Positions 32,921 to 40,924 of a stretch of DNA of 64,000 nt are shown one piece after another. The first letter of the stretch is position 1, and each line of letters begins with the position of its first letter. Location of the stretch: the IMG/VR virus record IMGVR_UViG_3300047476_000521, positions 1 through 64,000 of that record; one strand, given 5' to 3'. Under the pieces are notes generated by a model. It was not told the origin of the DNA, did not search any database, and worked only from the letters and a program-made list of their open reading frames with translations. This DNA comes from a virus. A program made the position numbers and the translations under genes.

Positions 32921-33586
32921 TTAGTTTATAAGTGTTTCCTTATACACAGCTGGTCTGTTTGGACCAGGTTGTTCCAACTTAACCTTTTGTACGGTTGAGT
33001 TTTCTATAGTATATTCAGTATAAGCTATTTGCACGTTAATCTTCATGAGATTAGTATCTCCCCAAGAAAGAGGAAAATCTCTTATTGATGTTGGGAAAGC
33101 TTCAAATAAATGTAATTTTTGAACGATATTACCAAAATGGTCGTATATAAAGATAGACATTGTAGAAGAATAGTTTTCTTTATATTCCGCTGTATAATTT
33201 GGAGCCCAGTTTCCTGTAGTGGAACCATTAAACTGAAAAATAGCTCTAGTCCACTGATACCAGAACTGCCAAAACTCGCAATAATGATCGCCCAATGTAG
33301 ATATGTTTATTTCTTGGAACTGAGCGTTTATTGGCATCTTTTGAGTTGGGCCGATACCATATCTGTTTATATCTGCTGTCATCAAAGAAATACCAGGAGC
33401 TCTGACCTGATCAATTCTGAATTCCAAATTCTTAGCAATATTAGATATTGAAGTAGGTGTGCCTTGATTGCTCAAAGAAGAATTAAATAAAATCCTAGGA
33501 CTCTGGACCAACATAGAAAAAGAGTTATTGTCTAGATATCCAAAATCTCTTAGATTCGTTTGGAATTTATTTACGTCGAATGGCAT
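32921..33586 (-). CDS. Tail tube-like protein (gp19/gp54 superfamily), 221 aa
   Basis: NLEFRIDQVRAPGISLMTAD, then KMPINAQFQEINISTLGDHY, IYDHFGNIVQKLHLFEAFPT and PLSWGDTNLMKINVQIAYTE: the order (presentation loop, strand pair, FPTSI...LSWGD, AYTEY) is that of T4-like tube and tube-initiator proteins. AGGATAAAAA precedes the ATG. Placement among baseplate genes rather than with a sheath favours gp54 (tube initiator), but gp19 is possible. Confidence 0.75.
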   Translation of the reverse strand: MPFDVNKFQTNLRDFGYLDNNSFSMLVQSPRILFNSSLSNQGTPTSISNIAKNLEFRIDQVRAPGISLMTADINRYGIGPTQKMPINAQFQEINISTLGDHYCEFWQFWYQWTRAIFQFNGSTTGNWAPNYTAEYKENYSSTMSIFIYDHFGNIVQKLHLFEAFPTSIRDFPLSWGDTNLMKINVQIAYTEYTIENSTVQKVKLEQPGPNRPAVYKETLIN

Positions 33587-33594
33587 TTTTTATC

Positions 33595-34167
33595 CTAGTA
33601 AGGCGGAGAGCCGCTGTATTTTTTATTTGGGTTGATAGACCATCTCTGTAATGGTAACATAGCAGCCTTTTCCCAATCGCCAGCATTAACTAGATGAAAA
33701 GAACTTCTGACATGAGAAAACAGATATTTCTTTATACAATTTTCCACGCCAACAAACTGCCTAGAATACCTACTCAATAATTCATACGATACTAATAGTT
33801 TTGTTGATTCGTTGTATTTATTATTGTTCTTGATATCGTCTAAAGCTCTAAGAAGGTTTATTCTAGCCAAGGGTGGTAAATAATGGATATTTATACCAAG
33901 AAACCCATCTTTATACATTTCTATAGGGAAAACCAATGGATGCATGTCATAAAAGGGTAGAGTGTCTTTATGTTTCGCCTCGTAAAAGAAAAGATACATG
34001 CTTCCAACCTGAGGCATGGAAAACTTCTTAAAAATTTTATTTGGATCTCTATTTTGTTGTTTCTGAACGTCTGCTACTGAACCTTTGAACCAGTCAACAG
34101 CTGAAGCTGATTGAGCCGCTATTTCCCTAGCAGTAGCTCTAAGCATTTTTGAGAATCTGTTTGACAT
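33595..34167 (-). CDS. Conserved T4-superfamily structural or assembly protein, 190 aa, TAG stop
   Basis: The central block PQVGSMYLFFYEAKHKDTLP, FYDMHPLVFPIEMYKDGFLG, INIHYLPPLARINLLRALDD is one I recall from hypothetical proteins of cyanophages and other T4 relatives; function unknown. The ATG overlaps the gp4-like stop (TAATG). Ends in TAG, the only amber stop I noticed among the structural genes. Second gene of the leftward operon. Confidence 0.7.
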   Translation of the reverse strand: MSNRFSKMLRATAREIAAQSASAVDWFKGSVADVQKQQNRDPNKIFKKFSMPQVGSMYLFFYEAKHKDTLPFYDMHPLVFPIEMYKDGFLGINIHYLPPLARINLLRALDDIKNNNKYNESTKLLVSYELLSRYSRQFVGVENCIKKYLFSHVRSSFHLVNAGDWEKAAMLPLQRWSINPNKKYSGSPPY

Positions 34168-34616
34168 TAGAACTTAATTCCTAACTCTTTTTCTGTCATA
34201 ATAATAAATTCATAACCTCTATCCTTACAATATTCTCTGGCAGCTTTCCATTTAGCGGAGTTAACTCCCCAGGTCATAACCTGTTTTATATACGTTTTGG
34301 ACTTCTTTTTTCCTTCGGTCAAAACAGGAGGCATGGTTTGGTATAAAGGTTTTACTTCTATAAGCAGAGTTTTAGTTCGACCATCTAAGGTATTTAACCT
34401 GACAGTAAAATCTACATAATAACGATGAATTCTGTTATCAACGGGCGATCTGTATGGAACAATAGTTTCTTCCGAAGACCACCATATTATCTGAGGGTCA
34501 GCGTCAAAACGGTTCATTGCTTTCAATTCCCAACTAGACCTATAGACTATATTTGTTGGGTCGCCTCGGTATTTTTGTGGGTTTCTTGGACTGAAAAATC
34601 CCTGATATTTTGCCAT
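34167..34616 (-). CDS. 4: Head completion nuclease (gp4-like), 149 aa
   Basis: QGFFSPRNPQKYRGDPTNIV, YRSSWELKAMNRFD, WSSEETIVPYRSP, HRYYVDFTVRL, LLIEVKPLYQT are the standard blocks of T4 gp4 (gp50). VDF and EVK form the D...ExK active site of a PD-(D/E)xK-type fold. It finishes filled heads before tail joining. Length matches T4 (150 aa). First gene after the leftward late element at 34651. Confidence 0.93.
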   Translation of the reverse strand: MAKYQGFFSPRNPQKYRGDPTNIVYRSSWELKAMNRFDADPQIIWWSSEETIVPYRSPVDNRIHRYYVDFTVRLNTLDGRTKTLLIEVKPLYQTMPPVLTEGKKKSKTYIKQVMTWGVNSAKWKAAREYCKDRGYEFIIMTEKELGIKF

Positions 34617-34628
34617 GTTTAATTTTTG

Positions 34629-34658
34629 TAATAAATAGATTAAGTAACTCTATTTATA
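34629..34658. promoter_or_regulatory. Divergent late promoters
   Basis: Minus strand TATAAATA (34658-34651, exact) for the leftward tail operon; plus strand AATAAATA (34630-34637, one mismatch) for the rightward baseplate genes. The two overlap in a 57-bp gap between divergent genes. Confidence 0.75.
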
Positions 34659-34673
34659 GCGACGTAGGTAACA

Positions 34674-35408
34674 ATGGCCCGTACAGTAAATTTTCCACAA
34701 CCTCCTGGTAGGTCTCAAAGAAAAAATGATTCTTTTCCAAACGACCTGGAACAGAACAACAGAAGATTCTTCACAAAACTTACCTTTTCCAAATATAATT
34801 ACAGTTTTGCTGGTGGGGCAGGAGCTATTGTTCTTGGAGACAGCGTAACGTTACCATTTCCTAGAAAGCTAAATGACAACGAAATTATTAACTGGGAAGA
34901 ATGGTCTGGTGCTGCAGCAGCAGGATCTGCTCTTCAAACCATCGGGCAATTTGTTCCAGGAGCAAGTATGGCAGGATCTGCTATTTCTTCTTTAGCGGCT
35001 GGTGTTGATATGATGGGTACTTTTACTGGTCAATCTGTTAACCCGTTTCAGTTTATGATGTTCAAACGCCCAAATTTTAAAGAACATACGTTACAATGGA
35101 CTTTGGCTCCAAACACTAAAGAAGAGTCAGAAACCCTTAAAAGAATTATTAATACATGTAAAAAAGCTGCATTGCCATCAGGAGGCAGAACTAGCATTAT
35201 GATGGATTATCCAGATTTATGTAATGTGTCTTTTACTCCTGATAATTACCTTTATAAGCTAAAACCTTGTGCAATAATTTCAGTTCATGTTGATTATACT
35301 GGAGCAGGCGGTCCTTCTTTTTTCAATTCTGGTGCGCCAACAGTCGTAAACTTAACTCTTCAGCTTAAAGAAATAGAGCTTTGGAGTAAAGACAACTATC
35401 AAGAGTAA
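34674..35408 (+). CDS. Baseplate tail-tube cap/initiator (gp48/gp54-like), 244 aa
   Basis: MARTVNFPQPPGRSQRKNDS..., with a hydrophobic Ala/Gly stretch (AAAAGSALQTIGQFVPGASM), FQFMMFKRPNFKEHTLQWTL, PDLCNVSFTPDNYLYKLKPC and VVNLTLQLKEIELWSKDNYQ. The F-x-x-FKRPNFR-x-H-x-x-W-x-L and L-x-L-x-E-x-E-L-x-x-(K)-D blocks are typical of gp48/gp54 tube-cap proteins in T4 relatives. Would seat on the hub and start tube polymerisation. GTAGGTAACA precedes the ATG. Confidence 0.8.
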   Translation: MARTVNFPQPPGRSQRKNDSFPNDLEQNNRRFFTKLTFSKYNYSFAGGAGAIVLGDSVTLPFPRKLNDNEIINWEEWSGAAAAGSALQTIGQFVPGASMAGSAISSLAAGVDMMGTFTGQSVNPFQFMMFKRPNFKEHTLQWTLAPNTKEESETLKRIINTCKKAALPSGGRTSIMMDYPDLCNVSFTPDNYLYKLKPCAIISVHVDYTGAGGPSFFNSGAPTVVNLTLQLKEIELWSKDNYQE

Positions 35409-35411
35409 TAA

Positions 35412-36293
35412 ATGGCACAGAAATATTTCGACAAGTTCCCTATCGTAAATTACGCTAATACTCAAGCAATAGACATCACAAGACGTGTAACTGTTCTTGA
35501 TAAAATTGCATCAGAGCCTTACGTATTCTATCCATACGAGATCACAGATAACGAAAGAGCAGACCAATTTTCTGCAAGATATTACGACGATCAATACAAA
35601 AGTTGGATATTGTATATAACAAACAAAATTATAGATCCATATTACGAATGGTATTTACACGAAAGAGATATGCAAGAGTTTATCATCAAAAAATATGGTA
35701 CATTCTACGCTGCTCAAACTAAAGTCAAATACTATACCAATGACTGGACTGGGCAGGACAATATTACAGTTAGTGCATATAATGCTTTGACCTTGAGCAT
35801 GCAAAAATATTGGGAACCTATGTTTGGTAATTATAACAGAGTTATGTCTTACAAAAGAAAAGAAGTTGACTGGAAAGCTAATACTAACAAAATCATGGAA
35901 TATGCAGTTTCTACTTCGAATCCTACGTTTCAGATGGATGAAATATGCGACATAGTTTTTGACGCTCAGTATTATGGTAAAGGCCAAATACTTTCAGTTG
36001 TTGATGATAAAGTTTCTATACAACATATCAGCGGGGTTTACCAAACTAATAACGTAGTTTCTATTTCTGGTTCAAGTTACCTTTATGGAACTGAAAGCGC
36101 AGTAAACACGGCTTTTACAGATGAAAGACTTGTTTCTAGAAACATTAGCGTTGAAGAAGAAGCTTATTGGAAACCTGTTACTTATCTTGAATACGAAACA
36201 GAGAAAAACGAATTTAATAAAACAATCAGAGTTCTTGACAGTAGTTTGAGACAAACGGCAGTGGATAATTTAACAGACTTGTTGAAGGAGTAA
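35412..36293 (+). CDS. 53: Baseplate wedge protein (gp53-like), 293 aa
   Basis: YFDKFPIVNYANTQAIDITR, VFYPYEITDNERADQFSARY, YDDQYKSWILYITNKIIDPY, YEWYLHERDMQEFIIKKYG: the last two blocks (YDDPY-x-W-x-IY-x-x-N-x-IIDPYY-x-W) define gp53, with a LysM-like N-terminus. It links wedge and hub. Four bp after the previous stop. Confidence 0.92.
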   Translation: MAQKYFDKFPIVNYANTQAIDITRRVTVLDKIASEPYVFYPYEITDNERADQFSARYYDDQYKSWILYITNKIIDPYYEWYLHERDMQEFIIKKYGTFYAAQTKVKYYTNDWTGQDNITVSAYNALTLSMQKYWEPMFGNYNRVMSYKRKEVDWKANTNKIMEYAVSTSNPTFQMDEICDIVFDAQYYGKGQILSVVDDKVSIQHISGVYQTNNVVSISGSSYLYGTESAVNTAFTDERLVSRNISVEEEAYWKPVTYLEYETEKNEFNKTIRVLDSSLRQTAVDNLTDLLKE

Positions 36294-36294
36294 T

Positions 36295-37548
36295 ATGGCT
36301 GTAGGCGATGTAAAAATTTCCAGTTTGAAAATTGGAAATCTAGACCTTATCAAATCTGGCGAAGCTTCTATAGTAGGATTTAATATCTACGAAGATATTC
36401 TAAATCCTTATGGCCCTGTTGCAGAAATAAGGGTCATAGATCCTTCAGACGCTTTGTCTAAAAACAGAATAAATGGTTCATACGACCAGGATGTTGAGAT
36501 AAACTTTTCTGGCGACGATAATATCTTAGGTTCTGGTGGTGGTAATTTTAAATTTAAAATGTATCAAAACAAAAACCTCAACGATCAATCGCTACACAAC
36601 GTTGGTTCAGGCCACAACAAACAATACGACATCAGATGCGTTTCACCAGAATTTTTGAATGCGCAAGGCAATCATATCGAAAAGAGCTTTAAAGGAAATA
36701 CAAGCGAAGTAGTGGAATATATCCTTAAAGAAGGTTTTAAAACTAAAAGAACTATAGAAAAAGCTAAGACCAAGGGAAACAGAAGAATAGTTATACCAAA
36801 AATGCATCCATTAGATGCATTGAAAAAGATGAACACTGAACATGTTTCAGAAAAATATGAGTCTTCTACATTTGCTCTTTTTCAACAAGCTGATCAACAG
36901 GGCGAACACAAGTATGTGTTTAAAACCTTCGAAGAATTATTTGAAGAACAACCTGCAGTTAAATTGAAACAGACTACTAGCCTGAACTATGACTATAAAG
37001 ATCAAAACGCCAAACAAAAATCTATTCTTTGGTTCAGGCCATCTAAGAATTTTGATACTGGCCCAAGAGCTTTAGACAAAACTGAAGAATACACAGTAGA
37101 TCTAACAACTCATAAAGTTGTGGCTACAAATTACAACAAGAAGAATAAGTTTAAGTTTGCAGACAGTCAAGGGGTTTACGACGAGTCTCCCTCTTATGCT
37201 AAATCTTTGCCTATTAGATATATACATGATAAAGCAAACAACAAAGACAAGCATACAACTTCTTCGGCTAAAACTAAAAGGGCTGCTTTTCTTTCTCATC
37301 TGGCTCAGAATTCAGCAGAACTAGAGGTTTATTATGATCCTAAAATAAAATTAGGGTCTATGATAGAATTAGAAATACCAAAAAAGGCCAACAGCGATAC
37401 TGAAGAAGGCGAAGGCCAGTTTAATGGAAAATGTCTTGTAGTCGCAATCAGAACAAAATATAAAGTGGCTGCAGAACCACCTAAATGCACAATGGTTCTC
37501 AGGGTTGTGAAAGCTTCGTTCAAACGTGGCGGCGGAGGTCAAGGATAA
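36295..37548 (+). CDS. Baseplate hub protein (gp27/gpD-like), 417 aa
   Basis: N-terminal IVGFNIYEDILNPYGPVAEI and VIDPSDALSKN, then YDIRCVSPEFLNAQGN..VEYILKEGF (typical of gpD/gp27 first tube-like domain), HPLDALKKMNTEHVSEKYES, and C-terminal LEVYYDPKIKLGSMIELEIP with CLVVAIRTKYK..CTMVLRVVKA. Trimeric hub that adapts the spike to the tube. Directly followed by the OB-fold and spike genes, as expected. Confidence 0.85.
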   Translation: MAVGDVKISSLKIGNLDLIKSGEASIVGFNIYEDILNPYGPVAEIRVIDPSDALSKNRINGSYDQDVEINFSGDDNILGSGGGNFKFKMYQNKNLNDQSLHNVGSGHNKQYDIRCVSPEFLNAQGNHIEKSFKGNTSEVVEYILKEGFKTKRTIEKAKTKGNRRIVIPKMHPLDALKKMNTEHVSEKYESSTFALFQQADQQGEHKYVFKTFEELFEEQPAVKLKQTTSLNYDYKDQNAKQKSILWFRPSKNFDTGPRALDKTEEYTVDLTTHKVVATNYNKKNKFKFADSQGVYDESPSYAKSLPIRYIHDKANNKDKHTTSSAKTKRAAFLSHLAQNSAELEVYYDPKIKLGSMIELEIPKKANSDTEEGEGQFNGKCLVVAIRTKYKVAAEPPKCTMVLRVVKASFKRGGGGQG

Positions 37549-37952
37549 TGTTTTATATTGCAGAAGTAAGAAATTTTGAAGACGATCCAACAAGATCAGG
37601 TCGAGTAAAAGTAAGAATTTACAATGAACATAACGACGAACAGGAAATTAAAGACGACGATTTACCTTGGGCTATGGTTGTTCAACCTAGCACATCAGCA
37701 GCTACTGCTAAATTAGGTTACGCTCCTCATGGTTTAAGAGTTGGATCAAGAGTTCTTGTTACATATCTTCCGCACGATTCTGCTAAACAATATCCTATAG
37801 TTCTTGGTTCTTTACCAAGAGGGGATATGCCAGAAGGCAACGATGACAGTAATGGTGGTGTTGGTAAAGATTCTCAAGAATCTCAGAAAAATTCTGGTGG
37901 TAAAATTAGAAAACCAGGCCCTGACAATCCTGCGTATACTAAGGAAAAATAA
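37548..37952 (+). CDS. gp5 OB-fold protein (spike base), 134 aa
   Basis: MFYIAEVRNFEDDPTRSGRV, then VRIYNEHND, LPWAMVVQPSTSA, HGLRVGSRVLVTYLPHDSAK and YPIVLGSLPRGDMPEG: the classic OB-fold of gp5/gpV (RVKVRI..LPWA..P..G..VGS-x-V-x-V-x-F-x-x-G..PIVLGS). In T4 this is fused to lysozyme and a beta-helix; here it ends after a short disordered tail. The ATG overlaps the hub stop. Confidence 0.88.
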   Translation: MFYIAEVRNFEDDPTRSGRVKVRIYNEHNDEQEIKDDDLPWAMVVQPSTSAATAKLGYAPHGLRVGSRVLVTYLPHDSAKQYPIVLGSLPRGDMPEGNDDSNGGVGKDSQESQKNSGGKIRKPGPDNPAYTKEK

Positions 37953-39388
37953 TGACACAAGAAACTGCTTTCGGAGAAGAAAAGAAAACCGTTTTACATC
38001 GTAAAACTAAACCCAAAATTTTGAAGGGCGATGTAAAATACGCTGATCCACCAAGATCAAAAGGTTCGGATGGCGAAAAGGTAGAAGAAATCCGTAAAGA
38101 ATACGCCAAGAATGCAGATAAACCAACCACAGCTTCTGGCGATGTTGGTGGTAAAGACCTACCTCAAGTTTTACAAAAAGTTGATGGAAACGGTCAATCA
38201 CAGGTTATGCCTCAACTTTATCAACAGATGCAGCAGATAACAAGCTTGTTGTCTATGGGTTCAGGATCTAGTGGAGGTCAAAACGGCGGACAACAAAGTT
38301 TCGGTGATAATCCGTTATCTGGCCCTACAGTTATTCTTAATGATTCTTTTACTGGAGCTCTGGCTATCCTTGTAAGACAGTTCGGGTTTGATAAAGTTAT
38401 AGCTTTGTTCACTTCAGTTTTATCAGGTAATGGTTTAGACAACATCAATATATTATACAGAGATATAGTAAAAAATGGTATGGCTAATCTCATAAGACTA
38501 GCTTTATATTTCGGACCATTAAATATTCCTGTTTCTCAATACGATGACACTGTTTTCGGAGACTTAGTTCCATCTCCGCTGGTTTCTGCAAGTTCAGTTC
38601 CTGATTTGTATGTAAAGCAATACTACACATTAGACAAAGATCCTTTCCCTGGTTATGAAGAATGGTTGTCTCCTGATAAGACAAAAAAGGTTTACGTTAA
38701 AAAACCAACTAAATCTTATCATTTTAGCACATCTAGCGAAGAAATATTTTCTGAATCTGAAACTCAGCTAGCTGCAGATTTAGCAATTTATTTCGAATTA
38801 AATACAAACGGTTTACCAATTAGAAAGCTTACACCAACTAAATTAAACGATATTCTTTATAAGCAGTTGGTAACCATAGAAAATAACTCTATGGATTTGG
38901 GAGCGGGTAATAAGAGTAGCTCTTCTAGTAATTCTAATAGCATGCTTGGAGGTCAATTACAGTCTCTGATTAGTATGTTAACGCAACAGACAAGCAAACC
39001 TAATGCAGCTGTCACTAGCTTAGATGATGTGATGCAAAAATTCAAAAAAGATATGGGCCTAAACAACAAAATATTCGAGCTTGGCAAACAAGCTCTTGGT
39101 GGAGGTTCGCCTTTAGGTTCTCTTGGTAATATGGGCGGTATCTCTAATATCATGGGAGGTTTTTCTATGGGAGGTGGCGGCCTTGGTGGCGTGCTTTCTT
39201 CAATAGGTCTGCCGAGTCAGCTTGGTAGTTTTGGTTCGTTTGGTGGTAATTCTGGTGGCGGCGGCGGAGCAGCTGGTTCTGGATTTGGTGGTTATACTGG
39301 CGGTAACTATGATGGTGGAGATGTTTCCACGGAAGGTATGAAAAATATATCGCAAATGCTACAAATATTAGGAATTTCAAATGGCTGA
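37952..39388 (+). CDS. Gly-rich hub-region protein, 478 aa
   Basis: N-terminal region similar in tone to a spike adaptor (KPKILKGDVKYADPPRSKGS), a middle helical domain (IVRQFGFDKVIALFTSVLSG; YFGPLNIPVSQYDD) and a long Gly/Ser/Met-rich C-terminus (GGGGAAGSGFGGYTGGNYDG). Not recognised. Placed between the OB-fold and spike genes, so probably a hub or spike component. Overlaps the spike gene by 8 bp. Confidence 0.65.
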   Translation: MTQETAFGEEKKTVLHRKTKPKILKGDVKYADPPRSKGSDGEKVEEIRKEYAKNADKPTTASGDVGGKDLPQVLQKVDGNGQSQVMPQLYQQMQQITSLLSMGSGSSGGQNGGQQSFGDNPLSGPTVILNDSFTGALAILVRQFGFDKVIALFTSVLSGNGLDNINILYRDIVKNGMANLIRLALYFGPLNIPVSQYDDTVFGDLVPSPLVSASSVPDLYVKQYYTLDKDPFPGYEEWLSPDKTKKVYVKKPTKSYHFSTSSEEIFSESETQLAADLAIYFELNTNGLPIRKLTPTKLNDILYKQLVTIENNSMDLGAGNKSSSSSNSNSMLGGQLQSLISMLTQQTSKPNAAVTSLDDVMQKFKKDMGLNNKIFELGKQALGGGSPLGSLGNMGGISNIMGGFSMGGGGLGGVLSSIGLPSQLGSFGSFGGNSGGGGGAAGSGFGGYTGGNYDGGDVSTEGMKNISQMLQILGISNG

Positions 39389-40193
39389 TGACAACAAGAA
39401 ACTACCGAAAGATGCAGTTTGCGAAGGCGATATAGAACCAAAATACGGTTTTATAACTGGATACTGGAGAGAATGTGGTGGTAGTAATTGGCATTACGAG
39501 AATGTTTCCGAACAAAATAAAACGTTCTCTCAAACTATGCACCCATCCGGAGCTTATGACACTATTGAAAAAAATGAAAAGAAAAAAGAAATTCACAGTA
39601 GTCATAGACCTGGAGAAGTTAGGCATTATGTTGGTGGCGGTAAATCTACTCATGTTGACGGGCATCATGACATTAACGTTGAGTCAACTTTTAGAATAGA
39701 ATCTGCTGGAGACATAGGTCAGGCTACTGGTAAAAATTATTATAGAGGCACCAAAAATAAAGAAGTAAAAATCTCCGGAGATACAGCAAAAATAAAGACA
39801 GGTTCAAAGGCTGTTAGTTCTAGAGGCTATACAGGAACTGTTAGAAATTCTTATGAAGAAGATTATTTCAACCATGTAGAAGGCGATATTGTCAGCATGG
39901 GCGAAAAGAATAAAGTTACTGTTACTAAAAAAGATTATGCTATAAACGTTGGTCAAAATATGGACACGTACGTTGAGCAGAAAGGAAAAATTGAAACTGG
40001 TAGCACCATGTTTATTCAAACTGGTTCTACAGCAACAATTAATTCTGCTTCTGATGTTAGTGTTAACGCAGCTTCTGAGATAGTATTAAACGCTAGTTCA
40101 AAAATTACTCTAAAGGTGGGTAGTTCAAAAATAGAGATTAGTTCTGGTTCTATAACTATTACATCACCATCTATCGAATTTAAACAAGGGTAA
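39381..40193 (+). CDS. Baseplate central spike (beta-helix), 270 aa
   Basis: MADDNKKLPKDAVCEGDIEP... then GAYDTIEKNEKKKEIHSSHR (matches the gp5-type HPSGTYDTIE-x-x-G region) and a long beta-helix of alternating short strands to the end: GSTMFIQTGSTATINSASDV, VNAASEIVLNASSKITLKVG, SSGSITITSPSIEFKQG. This is the membrane-piercing needle that T4 has as the C-terminal part of gp5; here it is a separate gene with no lysozyme domain. Confidence 0.85.
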   Translation: MADDNKKLPKDAVCEGDIEPKYGFITGYWRECGGSNWHYENVSEQNKTFSQTMHPSGAYDTIEKNEKKKEIHSSHRPGEVRHYVGGGKSTHVDGHHDINVESTFRIESAGDIGQATGKNYYRGTKNKEVKISGDTAKIKTGSKAVSSRGYTGTVRNSYEEDYFNHVEGDIVSMGEKNKVTVTKKDYAINVGQNMDTYVEQKGKIETGSTMFIQTGSTATINSASDVSVNAASEIVLNASSKITLKVGSSKIEISSGSITITSPSIEFKQG

Positions 40194-40202
40194 ATATATT
40201 AA

Positions 40203-40490
40203 ATGACAGAAGCACACGTAAACGGCCAGCTGAGATCATGTGGAGCAACAACAATAGTATCAGGTCAAAGTTTTGTTAAAGTAGATGGTCAGCTGTGGGC
40301 TGTAGAAAATGATCAAAACAGTCATGGAAGCGGTCAATTGATAGCTTCAAAGACTTATGTTAAAATTGATGGAAAGTCTGTTATTATAAAAGGCGACAGT
40401 GCACAACAAGATGCTTTATGTCCCTCTCTAGGAGGAGAACACTGTAACCCAAAAGCCCAAGAGGGTAAAAGTTTTATAAAGGTAAGCTAA
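40203..40490 (+). CDS. PAAR-like spike tip protein, 95 aa
   Basis: MTEAHVNGQLRSCGATTIVS, then GQSFVKVDGQLWAVENDQNS..GQLIASKTYVKIDGKSVIIK and CPSLGGEHCNPKAQEGKSFI. Repeated short V-x-V-(D)G-x strands with His/Cys (C13, H, C79, H84, C85) fit a PAAR-type zinc-bound cone that sharpens the spike (gp5.4 equivalent). Immediately after the spike gene. Confidence 0.85.
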   Translation: MTEAHVNGQLRSCGATTIVSGQSFVKVDGQLWAVENDQNSHGSGQLIASKTYVKIDGKSVIIKGDSAQQDALCPSLGGEHCNPKAQEGKSFIKVS

Positions 40491-40924
40491 TGGCAACTAA
40501 ACCAACAAGAGCAGATACATTTACAGGTAGCAAAAAACAAGTAGATTTCTTTTCTGACTTTATGACAAGTTTTGCAAAAACGCCAATTGGTAATCAGTTA
40601 GCAAAAGTATCTAATGAGCATTCTGTAAATCAATCTTTAAAAAACCTATTGAAAACCAATTTGGGCGAAAGATTGTTTCAACCAACTGTTGGGTCAGAAA
40701 TTATGGCTACCTTGTTTGAAATGAATGTTACAGATTCTCTCAGTATGTTAGAAATGTTTATCAGAAATACTATTGAAAACAACGAACCTCGTGTTAATTT
40801 AGTAGAGGTAAACGTTGAAACTGTAGTTAATGATGAAAATACTATTGAAATAACATTAATCTACAACTTAATAAATAATCCAGAGTTAAATACTCTTACC
40901 ATGTTACTAAAAAGAGTCCGATAA
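40490..40924 (+). CDS. 25: Baseplate wedge protein (gp25-like), 144 aa
   Basis: DFMTSFAKTPIGNQLAKVSN, EHSVNQSLKNLLKTNLGERL, FQPTVGSEIMATLFE, IRNTIENNEPRVNLVEVNVE. The NEPRV motif (EPR core) and GERLFQPxxGSxI are definitive for the gp25/TssE family, which joins sheath and wedge. Overlaps the PAAR stop (TAATG). Confidence 0.95.
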   Translation: MATKPTRADTFTGSKKQVDFFSDFMTSFAKTPIGNQLAKVSNEHSVNQSLKNLLKTNLGERLFQPTVGSEIMATLFEMNVTDSLSMLEMFIRNTIENNEPRVNLVEVNVETVVNDENTIEITLIYNLINNPELNTLTMLLKRVR

